Assembly (NCBI GenBank): GCA_937891085.1
Contig: CALAEY010000121.1
Span: 1 to 37,101 of the forward strand
Length of the DNA stretch: 37,101 nucleotides
Direction of reading: 5' to 3'
DNA from: an uncultured Prevotellaceae bacterium
GTDB lineage: Bacteria; Bacteroidota; Bacteroidia; Bacteroidales; Bacteroidaceae
Part shown: in pieces, positions 1 to 7,506 of the stretch
Position numbering within the stretch: the first letter of the stretch is position 1
Layout of the letters: the number at the start of each line of letters is the position of its first letter
The notes under the pieces: model-generated
Database searches by the model: none
What the model saw: only the letters and a program-made list of their open reading frames with translations
Told to the model about the DNA's origin: nothing
Program-made: the position numbers and the translations under genes

Positions 1-79
1 GTTTATGCGGTCATGCGGGTCTGTGTGGGTTGCCACGGAAAAATCCGGGTGCGCCGAAATGGCACACTAGAAAAGTTTG

Positions 80-214
80 ATGCCGCAGCCTCAACTACAG
101 AAATATGAAATATTCATTTCTATCTATTTCACAAAGAGTAACCCAAACAGGAAACAGTTGATTGAAGCTTTCAGAGATTTGTTGGCATCAGACCTTTATG
201 AGTTAGTGATATGA
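80..214 (+). CDS. Small edge ORF, possible gene remnant
   Basis: An ATG-started frame of 44 codons ends in TGA directly against the stop codon of the convergent gene that begins at 215. Its C-terminal half (NRKQLIEAFRDLL) is charged and plausibly helical. The same frame upstream carries a TAG at 68-70, so it may be the tail of a broken longer gene. I do not recognise the family. No Bacteroidetes -7 box is visible in the bases available upstream. Bases 1-79 otherwise show nothing identifiable. Confidence 0.2.
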   Translation: MPQPQLQKYEIFISIYFTKSNPNRKQLIEAFRDLLASDLYELVI

Positions 215-1174
215 TTACCTCCAAACAATATAGTTAATATTACCATACGTATCAATCCCTGAGCGGTTCTCGTCACCAAACTCATGGCGGGTGCCGTCTT
301 TATCGACTGCCCATCCGTAGGCATTGGCTCCTACGAGGTAGATGGCAGTGTCCATGCCGATGTCGGCCAGGGCTTGGGAGAAGTCGTGGAAGGACTCTCG
401 GCTCTGACTCTCTACCATGAAGACTTCGGTGCCTCGCTGGCAAAGGGCGCGGCGGATGGACTTGCCTTTAGGGTTGGATTCTTCCATCACACCATGATTC
501 ACCAAGGAGTATTGACGGAAGAAGTAGCCGTCTTCTTCGATGGCTTTCTCGAAGAGCGATGAGTTCTTATCTACGCCGAGGGTGATCTTCCCGTCGAGGA
601 TGGCACAGAAGCCTTGCTTGGTGCTTCCCTTGGCTAATACTTCGCCTTGCTGCACGAAGGATCCGGCCATCTCACCATTATCTCCACGCACATCGGCTGC
701 TTGGGCGATAAGGATGATAGAGGCATCGGTCTTATCGGGAGCGCCTACTGAAAGGCTGGCTTTGGCTCCATGTGGGAAGAAGAGGCGCAGCTCTATATCG
801 TTGACTGTGGTATCGCGTATCTCCGTATAGGCAGCCTCTGCAGGGACCGCATCATGGCTCAGCGGTGCGGTGTAGGTAGCTTCTACGAGTTCCCGCTCTG
901 GCTCTCCCACTTCTGACGGACGAGGCCACAGAAGGTAGGCAGCAAGACCGATGAGTGCCAATGCTGGGACTATCAGCCACAGCCATCGGCGAGATTTCTT
1001 CGATGTAGTATCATCATCACAGAGAGCTTCAGGAACTCTTCTGTAAAGCACACGCTCTTCATTTTCTCTCAGTTCTCTCAGAGCTTCTTCCTGAAGGAGA
1101 CGTTTCTTTTCTGCGTCTTCTCCGATAATGCGAATCTCGTCATCGCGTATGTCGTTCAGTATTTCTTCTTTCAT
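215..1174 (-). CDS. Membrane-anchored phosphodiester-glycosidase-like (NAGPA/DUF2233-type) protein
   Basis: This 319-residue protein has a highly charged, probably coiled N-terminal segment (about 1-50) and a single membrane segment at about 64-83. The segment is preceded by KKSRR, so the N-terminus should be cytoplasmic and the C-terminus extracytoplasmic. The C-terminal 200 residues resemble NAGPA/DUF2233 domains: a FVQQGE...GFCAILDGK strand pair, then RRALCQRG and a terminal AIYLVGANAYGW segment. The last aligns with the NLDGGGSS-type site of active members, but here it lacks the D-G-G residues, so catalysis is doubtful. It is the second gene after the LytTR regulator. Its start is fixed by an AGGAGG placed immediately after that gene's stop, with 14 nt between the genes. 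I infer that it senses or is controlled together with the regulator. The domain assignment is fairly secure; the function is not. Confidence 0.7.
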   Translation of the reverse strand: MKEEILNDIRDDEIRIIGEDAEKKRLLQEEALRELRENEERVLYRRVPEALCDDDTTSKKSRRWLWLIVPALALIGLAAYLLWPRPSEVGEPERELVEATYTAPLSHDAVPAEAAYTEIRDTTVNDIELRLFFPHGAKASLSVGAPDKTDASIILIAQAADVRGDNGEMAGSFVQQGEVLAKGSTKQGFCAILDGKITLGVDKNSSLFEKAIEEDGYFFRQYSLVNHGVMEESNPKGKSIRRALCQRGTEVFMVESQSRESFHDFSQALADIGMDTAIYLVGANAYGWAVDKDGTRHEFGDENRSGIDTYGNINYIVWR

Positions 1175-1188
1175 AATACAATTCCTCC

Positions 1189-1548
1189 TTACAATTCGCT
1201 TTCCAGCAATTCCTTGAGCTGCTTGAGGGCTGCTACGGATGCCGTGACAGTGCGGTTGACGGTTCTACAATCTGACAGTATGAGTTTCTGTTTCGGCACA
1301 TCGATATGATAGACGTAAAGCCTGTTGATGATAAGGCTGCGTCCGATACGGATGAAGACATTGCCGGAGGTGCCAAGCTGCTCGGAGATCATACGTTCCA
1401 GTTCTCCGAGCTGGAAAGAGAGGATGCGCGTCTGGTCGTCCGACTGCACCAATAGTGAGTAGTTGCCGTCTGAGGAGATATAGACTATCCGCTCAGGGGC
1501 GATGCGCACCAGCTCATTGGAGTTTGATATGATCAGGTAGTTTCTCAT
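1189..1548 (-). CDS. Stand-alone LytTR DNA-binding regulator
   Basis: This 119-residue protein is essentially one LytTR domain. It opens with a strand around ELVRIAPERIVYISSDGNYS, has the conserved FIRIGRSLIINRLYV segment at about 65-80, and ends with the VNRTVTASVAALKQL helix. There is no receiver domain, so it is not a classical response regulator. LytTR domains bind pairs of 9-bp direct repeats about 21 bp apart. A matching repeat pair lies upstream (1604-1638), which suggests autoregulation. It is co-transcribed with the membrane protein downstream, an arrangement like LytTR regulatory systems in which a membrane partner controls a receiver-less regulator. That partnership is inferred. 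Confidence 0.9.
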   Translation of the reverse strand: MRNYLIISNSNELVRIAPERIVYISSDGNYSLLVQSDDQTRILSFQLGELERMISEQLGTSGNVFIRIGRSLIINRLYVYHIDVPKQKLILSDCRTVNRTVTASVAALKQLKELLESEL

Positions 1549-1568
1549 ACTGTTTTCTTAACTGCACA

Positions 1569-1576
1569 CAAAGATA
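1569..1576 (-). promoter_or_regulatory. -7 box for the LytTR operon
   Basis: On the minus strand this reads TATCTTTG, a full match to the Bacteroidetes TAnnTTTG -7 element, 20 nt before the start codon. No clear -33 element is found at the usual 19-21 nt spacing. That fits a promoter needing an activator at the repeats just upstream. Confidence 0.6.
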
Positions 1577-1603
1577 GTGAGTTTTATTGATAACTGGTAT
1601 AAT

Positions 1604-1638
1604 GAATGTACGAAATACCCTTCTGAGTGTATGAAATA
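1604..1638. promoter_or_regulatory. Candidate LytTR operator: two 14-bp direct repeats 21 bp apart
   Basis: GAATGTACGAAATA (1604-1617) and GAGTGTATGAAATA (1625-1638) match at 12 of 14 positions. Their starts are 21 bp apart, two helical turns. They lie roughly 30-60 bp upstream of the -7 box of the LytTR gene. This is the geometry described for LytTR-family operators. Assignment to this regulator is inferred from position. Confidence 0.55.
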
Positions 1639-1832
1639 GGGTGCCTTATCCTGAATTCGTTGACATTCGCAATAACAGTAATGACAGATGACAGTTATTT
1701 TTTGCGGTATTATCGCACATCCCCAGCTATCATCACTTTGCAAAACGCGGATTTTTCACTCCCAGAAAGGTCTAATTTAGTGAAAATAAAAAAATTGTGG
1801 GCATTATATTTTTTTAGATAAACAAAAAACTT

Positions 1833-1840
1833 TATATTTG
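1833..1840 (+). promoter_or_regulatory. -7 box for HU
   Basis: TATATTTG followed by C fits the Bacteroidetes TAnnTTTG element. It is 50 nt ahead of the HU start, leaving an AT-rich leader. Only T-rich sequence is present at the -33 position. Confidence 0.6.
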
Positions 1841-1890
1841 CAGTCCGAAAAATGAAATGAAGTTATTAATATTAAAATAATCATACGAAA

Positions 1891-2169
1891 ATGACTAAAG
1901 CAGAAATCGTTAGCCAGATTGTTAAGAACACTGGCATTGACAGAAAGACAGCCTCAGCTGCTGTGGAAGCCTTTATGACCTCAGTAATGGATGCATTGGC
2001 TGATGGTGAGAATGTGTATCTCCGTGGATTCGGTAGTTTCAACGTAAAGAAGCGCGCTCAGAAGACCGCTCGTAACATCTCTAAGAATACAACGATCATC
2101 ATCCCTGAGCATAATATCCCAGCTTTTAAGCCAGCCAAGACGTTCATCAGCGCTATGCAGAAAAAGTAA
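1891..2169 (+). CDS. HU-family DNA-binding protein
   Basis: This 92-residue histone-like protein is expected to act as a dimer that bends DNA and helps compact the nucleoid. The N-terminal helices (MTKAEIVSQIVKNTGI) and the RGFGSFNVKKR signature at about 53-63 are clear. The beta-arm is slightly unusual: after ARNI it reads SKNTTIII rather than the common NPxTG, but it keeps the proline (HNIP) and the closing FKPAKTF. Length is normal for HU. It is followed after 36 bp by a tiny ribosomal-type gene on the same strand, so both may share the promoter at 1833. Confidence 0.95.
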   Translation: MTKAEIVSQIVKNTGIDRKTASAAVEAFMTSVMDALADGENVYLRGFGSFNVKKRAQKTARNISKNTTIIIPEHNIPAFKPAKTFISAMQKK

Positions 2170-2205
2170 TAATTATATAAGTTTAACCATTAATTTTTAA
2201 GGACT

Positions 2206-2298
2206 ATGCCAAGCGGTAAGAAGAAAAAAAGACATAAAATGTCAACGCACAAGCGTAAAAAAAGACTAAGAAAGAACAGACATAAGAGCAAGAAGTAA
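2206..2298 (+). CDS. Tiny basic ribosomal-type protein (AURKAIP1/COX24, mS38-like)
   Basis: An ATG frame of 30 codons encodes MPSGKKKKRHKMSTHKRKKR followed by a similar basic tail, with about two thirds lysine, arginine or histidine. The KMxxHKRKKRLRKxRHK pattern is the COX24/AURKAIP1 C-terminal motif found in mitochondrial ribosomal protein mS38 and in very short Bacteroidetes proteins. A role on the ribosome is therefore likely by homology and composition. It lies between HU and RNase G, preceded by an A/T-rich leader with no strong Shine-Dalgarno, and ends just before a long hairpin. It is below the size cutoff of most gene callers. Family recognition is from memory of the motif. Confidence 0.8.
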   Translation: MPSGKKKKRHKMSTHKRKKRLRKNRHKSKK

Positions 2299-2326
2299 GT
2301 CTTAGACTTTTATTATGACAAGAACT

Positions 2327-2374
2327 AAAGAACAAACTTATGATACTAAAAAACTTTACATAAGTTTGTTCTTT
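2327..2374 (+). terminator. 16-bp perfect inverted repeat between the mS38-like gene and rng
   Basis: Arms 2327-2342 (AAAGAACAAACTTATG) and 2359-2374 are perfectly complementary around a 16-nt loop, followed by ATTTTG. The stem is AT-rich and lacks a long U tract, so termination may be partial. It ends only 35 nt before the RNase G start codon, so it could also be a processing site or leader structure of rng. Confidence 0.5.
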
Positions 2375-2409
2375 ATTTTGTAATTAGTAGTAACTAAAAT
2401 CAGAAGACA

Positions 2410-3981
2410 GTGACAAGTGAACTCGTTGTTGACGTAAAGCCCCAGGAGGTCTCCATCGCATTGCTGGAAGAAGGGAGCCTGGTGGAACTGCAGAAGGAGG
2501 GCAGCAATACGGCCTTCGCTGTGGGAAACATGTATTTGGGACGCGTCAGGAAACTGATGCCGGGCCTGAATGCTTGCTTCGTTGACGTGGGTTTCGAGAA
2601 AGACGCTTTTCTTCACTATCAGGACTTAGGTCCGCAATTCAACTCTCTGAACAAGTTCCTACGCCAAACCATCAGTGACAAGAAAAAGACATACTCCATC
2701 ACCAAGGCCAGCATCATGCCCGACCTCGAGAAGGGCGGCTCTGTGGCTACCACGCTGCAGCAAGGCCAGGAGGTGGTGGTGCAAATCGTGAAGGAACCCA
2801 TCAACACGAAGGGACCACGACTCACCTCTGAGCTCTCATTCGCAGGGCGATATCTGGTGCTGATCCCCTTCAACGACAAGGTGAACGTTTCTTCTAAGAT
2901 CAAGTCGGCTGCTGAGCGCGCACGCCTTAAACAACTGCTCATGAGCATCAAGCCAAAGAACTTCGGTGTGATAGTGCGCACCGTGGCAGAGGGCAAGCGA
3001 GTGGCCGAACTGGACAGCGAACTGAAGGTTCTGGTGAAACGATGGGAAGATGCCATGACCAAAGTACAGATGGCTGCCAAACTTCCGACCCTGATCTACG
3101 AGGAGACAAGCCGCGCCGTAGGTATGCTGCGCGACCTCTTCAATCCTTCTTTCGAGCACATCTACGTGAATGATGAGGCCGAATTCAATGAGATAAAGGA
3201 TTACGTATCGATCATCGCTCCCGACAGGGCCGGCATAGTGAAGCTGTACAAGGGCGAGCTGCCCATCTTCGACAATTTTGCCATCACGAAGCAGATCAAA
3301 TCGCTCTTCGGACGCACCATCTCCTACAAGAACGGTGCCTACCTGATCATTGAGCATACGGAAGCGCTGCACGTGGTGGATGTGAACAGCGGAAACCGCT
3401 CGAAGAAGACCAACCAGGAGGACAATGCCCTCGAAGTGAACCTGGGTGCCGCCGATGAACTGGCACGACAGCTGCGACTGCGCGATATGGGTGGCATCAT
3501 CGTGGTGGACTTCATAGACATGAGCGTGGCGGAGGACCGACAAAAACTGTATGAGCGCATGTGCGAGAACATGAAGAAGGATCGCGCACGCCATAACATC
3601 TTGCCTCTGAGCAAGTTCGGCCTGATGCAGATCACACGCCAGCGTGTGCGTCCGGCGATGGACGTAGATACGTCTGAGGAGTGCCCTACCTGCTTCGGTA
3701 CGGGAAAGATAAAGTCGAGCATTCTGTTCACTGACCAACTGGAGAGTAAGATAGACTACCTGGTCACGAAGCTGAAGATAAAGAAATTCTCACTACACGT
3801 TCATCCGTATGTGGCTGCCTACATCAATCAGGGACTGATCTCACTGAAGCGTCAGTGGCAGATGAAATACGGATTCGGCATTAGGGTGATTCCTAATCAG
3901 AGCTATGCCTTCTTGCAGTATGCCTTCTTCGGGGCCGACAAGCAGGAGATAGACATGAAGGAAAAGACTGATGCCAAGTAA
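2410..3981 (+). CDS. rng: Ribonuclease E/G family endoribonuclease
   Basis: This 523-residue enzyme cleaves single-stranded RNA in rRNA maturation and mRNA decay. The S1 domain is at about 38-125 (GNMYLGRVRKLMPGLNACFV). The two magnesium-binding aspartates are D324 in HVVDVNSG and D367 in VVDFIDM, 43 residues apart as in E. coli RNase E. The zinc-link CPTC is at 425-428 and lets the protein dimerise. It lacks the long C-terminal degradosome scaffold, hence RNase G length. The start is GTG, chosen because the conserved TSELVVDVKP N-terminus begins there. It ends at a strong bidirectional terminator. The 35-nt distance from the hairpin at 2327 suggests possible self-control of its own mRNA, an inference. 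Confidence 0.95.
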   Translation: MTSELVVDVKPQEVSIALLEEGSLVELQKEGSNTAFAVGNMYLGRVRKLMPGLNACFVDVGFEKDAFLHYQDLGPQFNSLNKFLRQTISDKKKTYSITKASIMPDLEKGGSVATTLQQGQEVVVQIVKEPINTKGPRLTSELSFAGRYLVLIPFNDKVNVSSKIKSAAERARLKQLLMSIKPKNFGVIVRTVAEGKRVAELDSELKVLVKRWEDAMTKVQMAAKLPTLIYEETSRAVGMLRDLFNPSFEHIYVNDEAEFNEIKDYVSIIAPDRAGIVKLYKGELPIFDNFAITKQIKSLFGRTISYKNGAYLIIEHTEALHVVDVNSGNRSKKTNQEDNALEVNLGAADELARQLRLRDMGGIIVVDFIDMSVAEDRQKLYERMCENMKKDRARHNILPLSKFGLMQITRQRVRPAMDVDTSEECPTCFGTGKIKSSILFTDQLESKIDYLVTKLKIKKFSLHVHPYVAAYINQGLISLKRQWQMKYGFGIRVIPNQSYAFLQYAFFGADKQEIDMKEKTDAK

Positions 3982-4004
3982 GACATTCGGGTAAAGTAAA
4001 AATG

Positions 4005-4049
4005 AAGCGGGCAGCATGAACATCTGGAGTCATGCTGCCCGCTTTTTCT
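4005..4049. terminator. Bidirectional terminator between rng and yebC
   Basis: A 15-bp perfect stem (4005-4019 with 4030-4044) has a 10-nt loop and is followed by TTTTTCTTT on the plus strand. It lies between the convergent rng and yebC genes and can serve both. Confidence 0.85.
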
Positions 4050-4067
4050 TTGCAGAAGCGCCGTGGC

Positions 4068-4799
4068 TTACTCTTCTTCTGGCTTCATGTTGGTGAAGAC
4101 ATTCTGCACATCGTCAAACTCCTCGAGCTTCTCTACCATCTTATTGATGGTCTCGCGGTGCTCTGGTGCCACGTCCTTCAGGTCGTTAGGAATGTAGGTG
4201 AACTCACCGCCGACGTCCTCAAAGCCCTGCTCCTCCAGATGCTTCTGGATGGCTGCGTAGCTCTTAGGATCACCGTAGATGGTGATGGTGCCTTCTTCCT
4301 CGTCGATGTCATAGTCCTCATCTACATCGTAGTCTATCATCTCCAAGATGAACTCGTCCATATCGAGACCGTCTTTCTTCTTGAAGGTGAACACGGCCTT
4401 GTGGTCGAAGAGGAATGCCAGTGAACCCATGGTTCCCAGCGTACCGCTGAACTTATTGAACACCGAGCGAACGTCGGCCACGGTGCGGGTAGGATTATCG
4501 GTCAGTGTATCTACGAAGATAGCCACTCCGTGAGGGCCGTATCCCTCGTAAGTCATGCTCTTGTACTCACTCTGGTCCTTACCCATCGCATTCTTGATGG
4601 CGCGATCGATGTTGTCCTTCGGCATGTTCTCACGCTTGCAGACAGCGATCACTGAACGCAGTGCAGGATTGTTCTCTGGCTCTGGACCGCCTGCCTTCAC
4701 GGCAATGGCGATCTGCTTGCCCAGACGGGTGAATGTCTTGGCCATGTGGCCCCATCTCTTAAGCTTTGTAGCTTTTCTGTATTCAAACGCTCTTCCCAT
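4068..4799 (-). CDS. yebC: YebC/PmpR/TACO1 family protein
   Basis: This 243-residue protein has the unmistakable family start (MGRAFEYRKATKLKRWGHMAK) and the KRENMPKDNIDRAIKNA helix at about 57-73. A GYGPHGVAIFVDTLTDNPTR segment at about 86-105 follows, then an acidic middle domain. YebC proteins were long annotated as transcriptional regulators; more recent work assigns members a role in relieving ribosome stalling. Length is normal for the family. Its stop faces the rng stop across a shared terminator. Upstream lies the heptamer array at 4811-4838 and then pheT on the same strand, so the two may form one transcript. Confidence 0.93.
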   Translation of the reverse strand: MGRAFEYRKATKLKRWGHMAKTFTRLGKQIAIAVKAGGPEPENNPALRSVIAVCKRENMPKDNIDRAIKNAMGKDQSEYKSMTYEGYGPHGVAIFVDTLTDNPTRTVADVRSVFNKFSGTLGTMGSLAFLFDHKAVFTFKKKDGLDMDEFILEMIDYDVDEDYDIDEEEGTITIYGDPKSYAAIQKHLEEQGFEDVGGEFTYIPNDLKDVAPEHRETINKMVEKLEEFDDVQNVFTNMKPEEE

Positions 4800-4810
4800 A
4801 GCTTGTTTTC

Positions 4811-4838
4811 AATTATGAATTATGAATTATAAATTATT
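4811..4838. repeat. Tandem 7-bp array (AATTATG x4, degenerate)
   Basis: The units AATTATG, AATTATG, AATTATA and AATTATT run without a gap, 11 bp ahead of the yebC start codon. The word contains TGA across unit junctions. It is one of ten exact 7-bp-period arrays in this window. Confidence 0.85.
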
Positions 4839-4851
4839 TTCACTCTAAACT

Positions 4852-4883
4852 CTTTGCATTTTTGCATTTTTGCATCTTTGCAT
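4852..4883. repeat. Tandem 8-bp array (TTTTGCAT type)
   Basis: Four units alternate CTTTGCAT, TTTTGCAT, TTTTGCAT, CTTTGCAT, followed by a T run. It lies between pheT and yebC, about 24 bp from the pheT stop. It is the only array here with an 8-bp rather than a 7-bp period. Confidence 0.75.
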
Positions 4884-4907
4884 TTTTTAATCTAGGCGTA
4901 GCCGATA

Positions 4908-7370
4908 TTATCTCAGTTTCGCTCCGAGTTTGTTCTCCAGATTGTAGATGAGCTTCTGCATCACCTTGTCTATGGCCTTGTCGTTCAAGGTCTGGGTCTC
5001 GTCTTGCAGCGTGAAGCTCACGGCATAGCTCTTCTTGCCTGCCAGGAGGGTCTTGCCTTCATAGACATCAAACAGGGTGACTTTCTTCAGCAGCTTACGG
5101 TCGGTCTCGAAGGCGAGCTTCTCTATGTCGGCAAACTGCACGGTGCTGTCTACCAGCAGGGCAAGGTCACGCTTCACGGCTGGATACTTGGCTATCTCCT
5201 TGAAACTGGTCTTGTAGTTTTTCTGGAGCTTCATGAGCTCATTCCAGCAGAGGTCTGCGAAGAACACTGGCTGATCGATGTCCATCTGCTTCAGGATGCT
5301 GCGAGACACGATGCCGAACATGGCCACACGCTTGCCGCTGCGCTGATTCAGACTCAATGCCGTGGCGAAGATGTCTTCTGTAGCAGGAGCCGTCTGCAGC
5401 AGTCCGGCACTGATGCCCAGACGGGTGAGCACGTTCTCCACGTAGGCCTTCAGCTCGTAGATGGTGCTGTCTTCGTCGGCATGTGCCCAAGAGCCCGTCA
5501 CCTTCTTACCAGTGAGCCAGAGGCCCAGATGGTAGTCTTCGGAGTATGGGGCCAACGCCTTTTCGGCATTGCGGCGCTCCTCATGGAAGTAGTAGCAGTT
5601 GCCGAACTCGAAGAAACGCAGGTCTGGGTTCTTATGGTTGATATTGCGTGCGATGCTCTCCAGGCCTCCGAAGAGGAGTGTCTGACGCATCACGTTCAGA
5701 TCGCTGCTCAGTGGGTTCATCAGACGCACGAGGTTCGCTGATGGGTAGCACTGCAGACCGTCATAGTAGGCCGCACGTGTCAGTGAGTTGTTCATTATCT
5801 CGTTGAAGCCCTCGCCTACCAGCTGCTCGCTGACGAGGTTCTGCATGCGCTGAGAGCGGTCGGTATCCGTCTTCACGGTGAGGCTCGACTTCAGCGTGGT
5901 AGGAATCTCCACATTATTATATCCATAGATGCGCAGGATGTCTTCCACCACGTCGCATGGACGCTGCACGTCTACACGGTACTGAGGCACATCGAGCGTG
6001 AGGCCTTCGGCGGTCTCTGCCACGATGTCCATCTCCAGTGCCTTCACGATGCGCTTGATGGTCTCTGCACCTATCTCCTTACCTATCAGGTCGTGCACCT
6101 GCTGGTAGTTCAGCTCCACACGGAACGGAGGGAAGTCTGAGGCCGACACATCCTTCACGTCTGAAGAGATGGTGCCGCCTGCCAGCTCCTTCACCATGAG
6201 GGCTGCCAGTTTAAGGATATACACGGCATTGTTAGGATCTACACCGCGCTCATAGCGGAAGCTGGCATCGGTGCTCAGTCCGTGGCGGCGGGCGGTCTTA
6301 CGTATCCATGTGGGATGGAAGTAGGCGCTCTCCAGGAACACGTTCTTGGTCTCTTCGGTGGTACCGCTGTCGAGGCCGCCGAACACACCGCCGATGCACA
6401 TAGGCTCTTCGGCATTGCAAATCATGAGGTCGCGCTCGCTGAGTTTATGCTCCACGCCATCGAGTGTGACGAACGGGGTGCCTTCTGGCATGGTTTTCAC
6501 CACCACCTTGCCGCCTTTGATTTTGTCGGCATCGAAGGAGTGCATCGGATGACCGAAGCCGTGGCAGATGTAGTTGGTGATATCCACGATATTGTTGATA
6601 GGACGCAGACCGATGATGCGCAGACGGTCTTGCAGCCACTCTGGACTCTCCTTCACGGTGACACCTTTTACGGTGACGCCGGCATAGCGCGGACAAGCCT
6701 CGCCGTTCTCCACGATTACAGGGATGTCAAGGTCATGATTCTCTACGGCAAAGGCCTCTACCGATGGCTTATGCAGCTTGGCAGGCTTCTCGTTCTGCAC
6801 GAGGTAGGCATACAGATCACGTGCCACACCGTAGTGAGAGCAGGCATCGACGCGGTTTGGCGTGATGTCTACCTCTATCACATAGTCGCTCTTGATGTTA
6901 TAGTAGTCTTTGGCCAGCGCGCCAACCACAGCCGTCTCTGGCAGCACGATGATGCCAGAATGGTCGGTACCGATGCCAATCTCGTCTTCTGCGCAGATCA
7001 TGCCACATGACTCTATGCCACGCAGCTTGGCTTTCTTGATGGTGAAGCACTGGTCGCCGTCGTAGAGCTTGCAGCCCAGCGGAGCTACCACCACTTTCTG
7101 TCCGGCAGCCACATTAGGCGCACCGCACACTATCTGAGCAGGCTCTCCTTGTCCTAAATCCACAGTAGTGACGTGCATGTGGTCTGAGTTGGGGTGAGGC
7201 TCGCATGTGAGCACCTGCCCGATGACCAATCCTTCCAGTCCGCCTTTCACAGACTGCACTTCTTCTACCGAACCTACTTCCAGACCGATGGAGGTCAGCG
7301 CCACTGAGGTCTCCTCTGGAGTGAGGTCAAAATCCAAGTACTCTTTGAGCCAATTGTAAGAGATATTCAT
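4908..7370 (-). CDS. pheT: Phenylalanyl-tRNA synthetase beta subunit
   Basis: This 820-residue subunit pairs with PheS to charge tRNA-Phe with phenylalanine. The N-terminus MNISYNWLKEYLDFDLTPEE and an EMAP/OB-type tRNA-binding domain at about 43-150 (VIGQVLTCEPHPNSDHMHVT) come first. The B3/B4 editing region, the B5 domain and the C-terminal FDX-ACB anticodon-binding domain (KYPAVKRDLALLVDSTVQF) follow. Length is typical. An in-frame extension reaches 7601, but conservation begins at this ATG, which also follows the -7 box at 7426-7433. pheS is not adjacent in this window, as is usual in Bacteroidetes. Confidence 0.97.
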   Translation of the reverse strand: MNISYNWLKEYLDFDLTPEETSVALTSIGLEVGSVEEVQSVKGGLEGLVIGQVLTCEPHPNSDHMHVTTVDLGQGEPAQIVCGAPNVAAGQKVVVAPLGCKLYDGDQCFTIKKAKLRGIESCGMICAEDEIGIGTDHSGIIVLPETAVVGALAKDYYNIKSDYVIEVDITPNRVDACSHYGVARDLYAYLVQNEKPAKLHKPSVEAFAVENHDLDIPVIVENGEACPRYAGVTVKGVTVKESPEWLQDRLRIIGLRPINNIVDITNYICHGFGHPMHSFDADKIKGGKVVVKTMPEGTPFVTLDGVEHKLSERDLMICNAEEPMCIGGVFGGLDSGTTEETKNVFLESAYFHPTWIRKTARRHGLSTDASFRYERGVDPNNAVYILKLAALMVKELAGGTISSDVKDVSASDFPPFRVELNYQQVHDLIGKEIGAETIKRIVKALEMDIVAETAEGLTLDVPQYRVDVQRPCDVVEDILRIYGYNNVEIPTTLKSSLTVKTDTDRSQRMQNLVSEQLVGEGFNEIMNNSLTRAAYYDGLQCYPSANLVRLMNPLSSDLNVMRQTLLFGGLESIARNINHKNPDLRFFEFGNCYYFHEERRNAEKALAPYSEDYHLGLWLTGKKVTGSWAHADEDSTIYELKAYVENVLTRLGISAGLLQTAPATEDIFATALSLNQRSGKRVAMFGIVSRSILKQMDIDQPVFFADLCWNELMKLQKNYKTSFKEIAKYPAVKRDLALLVDSTVQFADIEKLAFETDRKLLKKVTLFDVYEGKTLLAGKKSYAVSFTLQDETQTLNDKAIDKVMQKLIYNLENKLGAKLR

Positions 7371-7425
7371 AAATCTATTTCGTTTATAATCTGTCGTCGG
7401 AGGGTATCTCCGATTTTTAATGTCG

Positions 7426-7433
7426 CAAAGGTA
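7426..7433 (-). promoter_or_regulatory. -7 box for pheT
   Basis: On the minus strand this reads TACCTTTG, matching TAnnTTTG, 55 nt before the pheT ATG. The leader contains a small TCGGAG/CTCCGA hairpin (7397-7413). No convincing -33 element is seen. Confidence 0.55.
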
Positions 7434-7506
7434 ATAAGATTTTTTGGGAGAATAGTTATTTGTTACAGAGAATTTCACTAATTTCGTGGCGAAAACTAAC
7501 AGAAAT

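Larger units (their letters stand above)
1549..1890. other. Intergenic region between the LytTR operon and HU
   Basis: This 342-bp divergent gap holds the LytTR promoter and repeats and the HU promoter. A further imperfect dyad, AATAAC (1671-1676) against GTTATT (1694-1699), lies between them and could be another regulator site. The short frames here show no coding features. Confidence 0.5.

Noticed and set aside
2836..3738. 300-codon open frame antisense to rng
   Set aside because: It lies wholly inside the strongly conserved RNase G gene and its translation is histidine-rich without domains, typical of a shadow frame in GC-rich codons.
4852..4883. Tandem TTTGC words as a promoter cluster
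   Set aside because: TTTGC recurs but the TA of TAnnTTTG is missing and there is no start site logic between pheT and yebC. Treated as a simple repeat.
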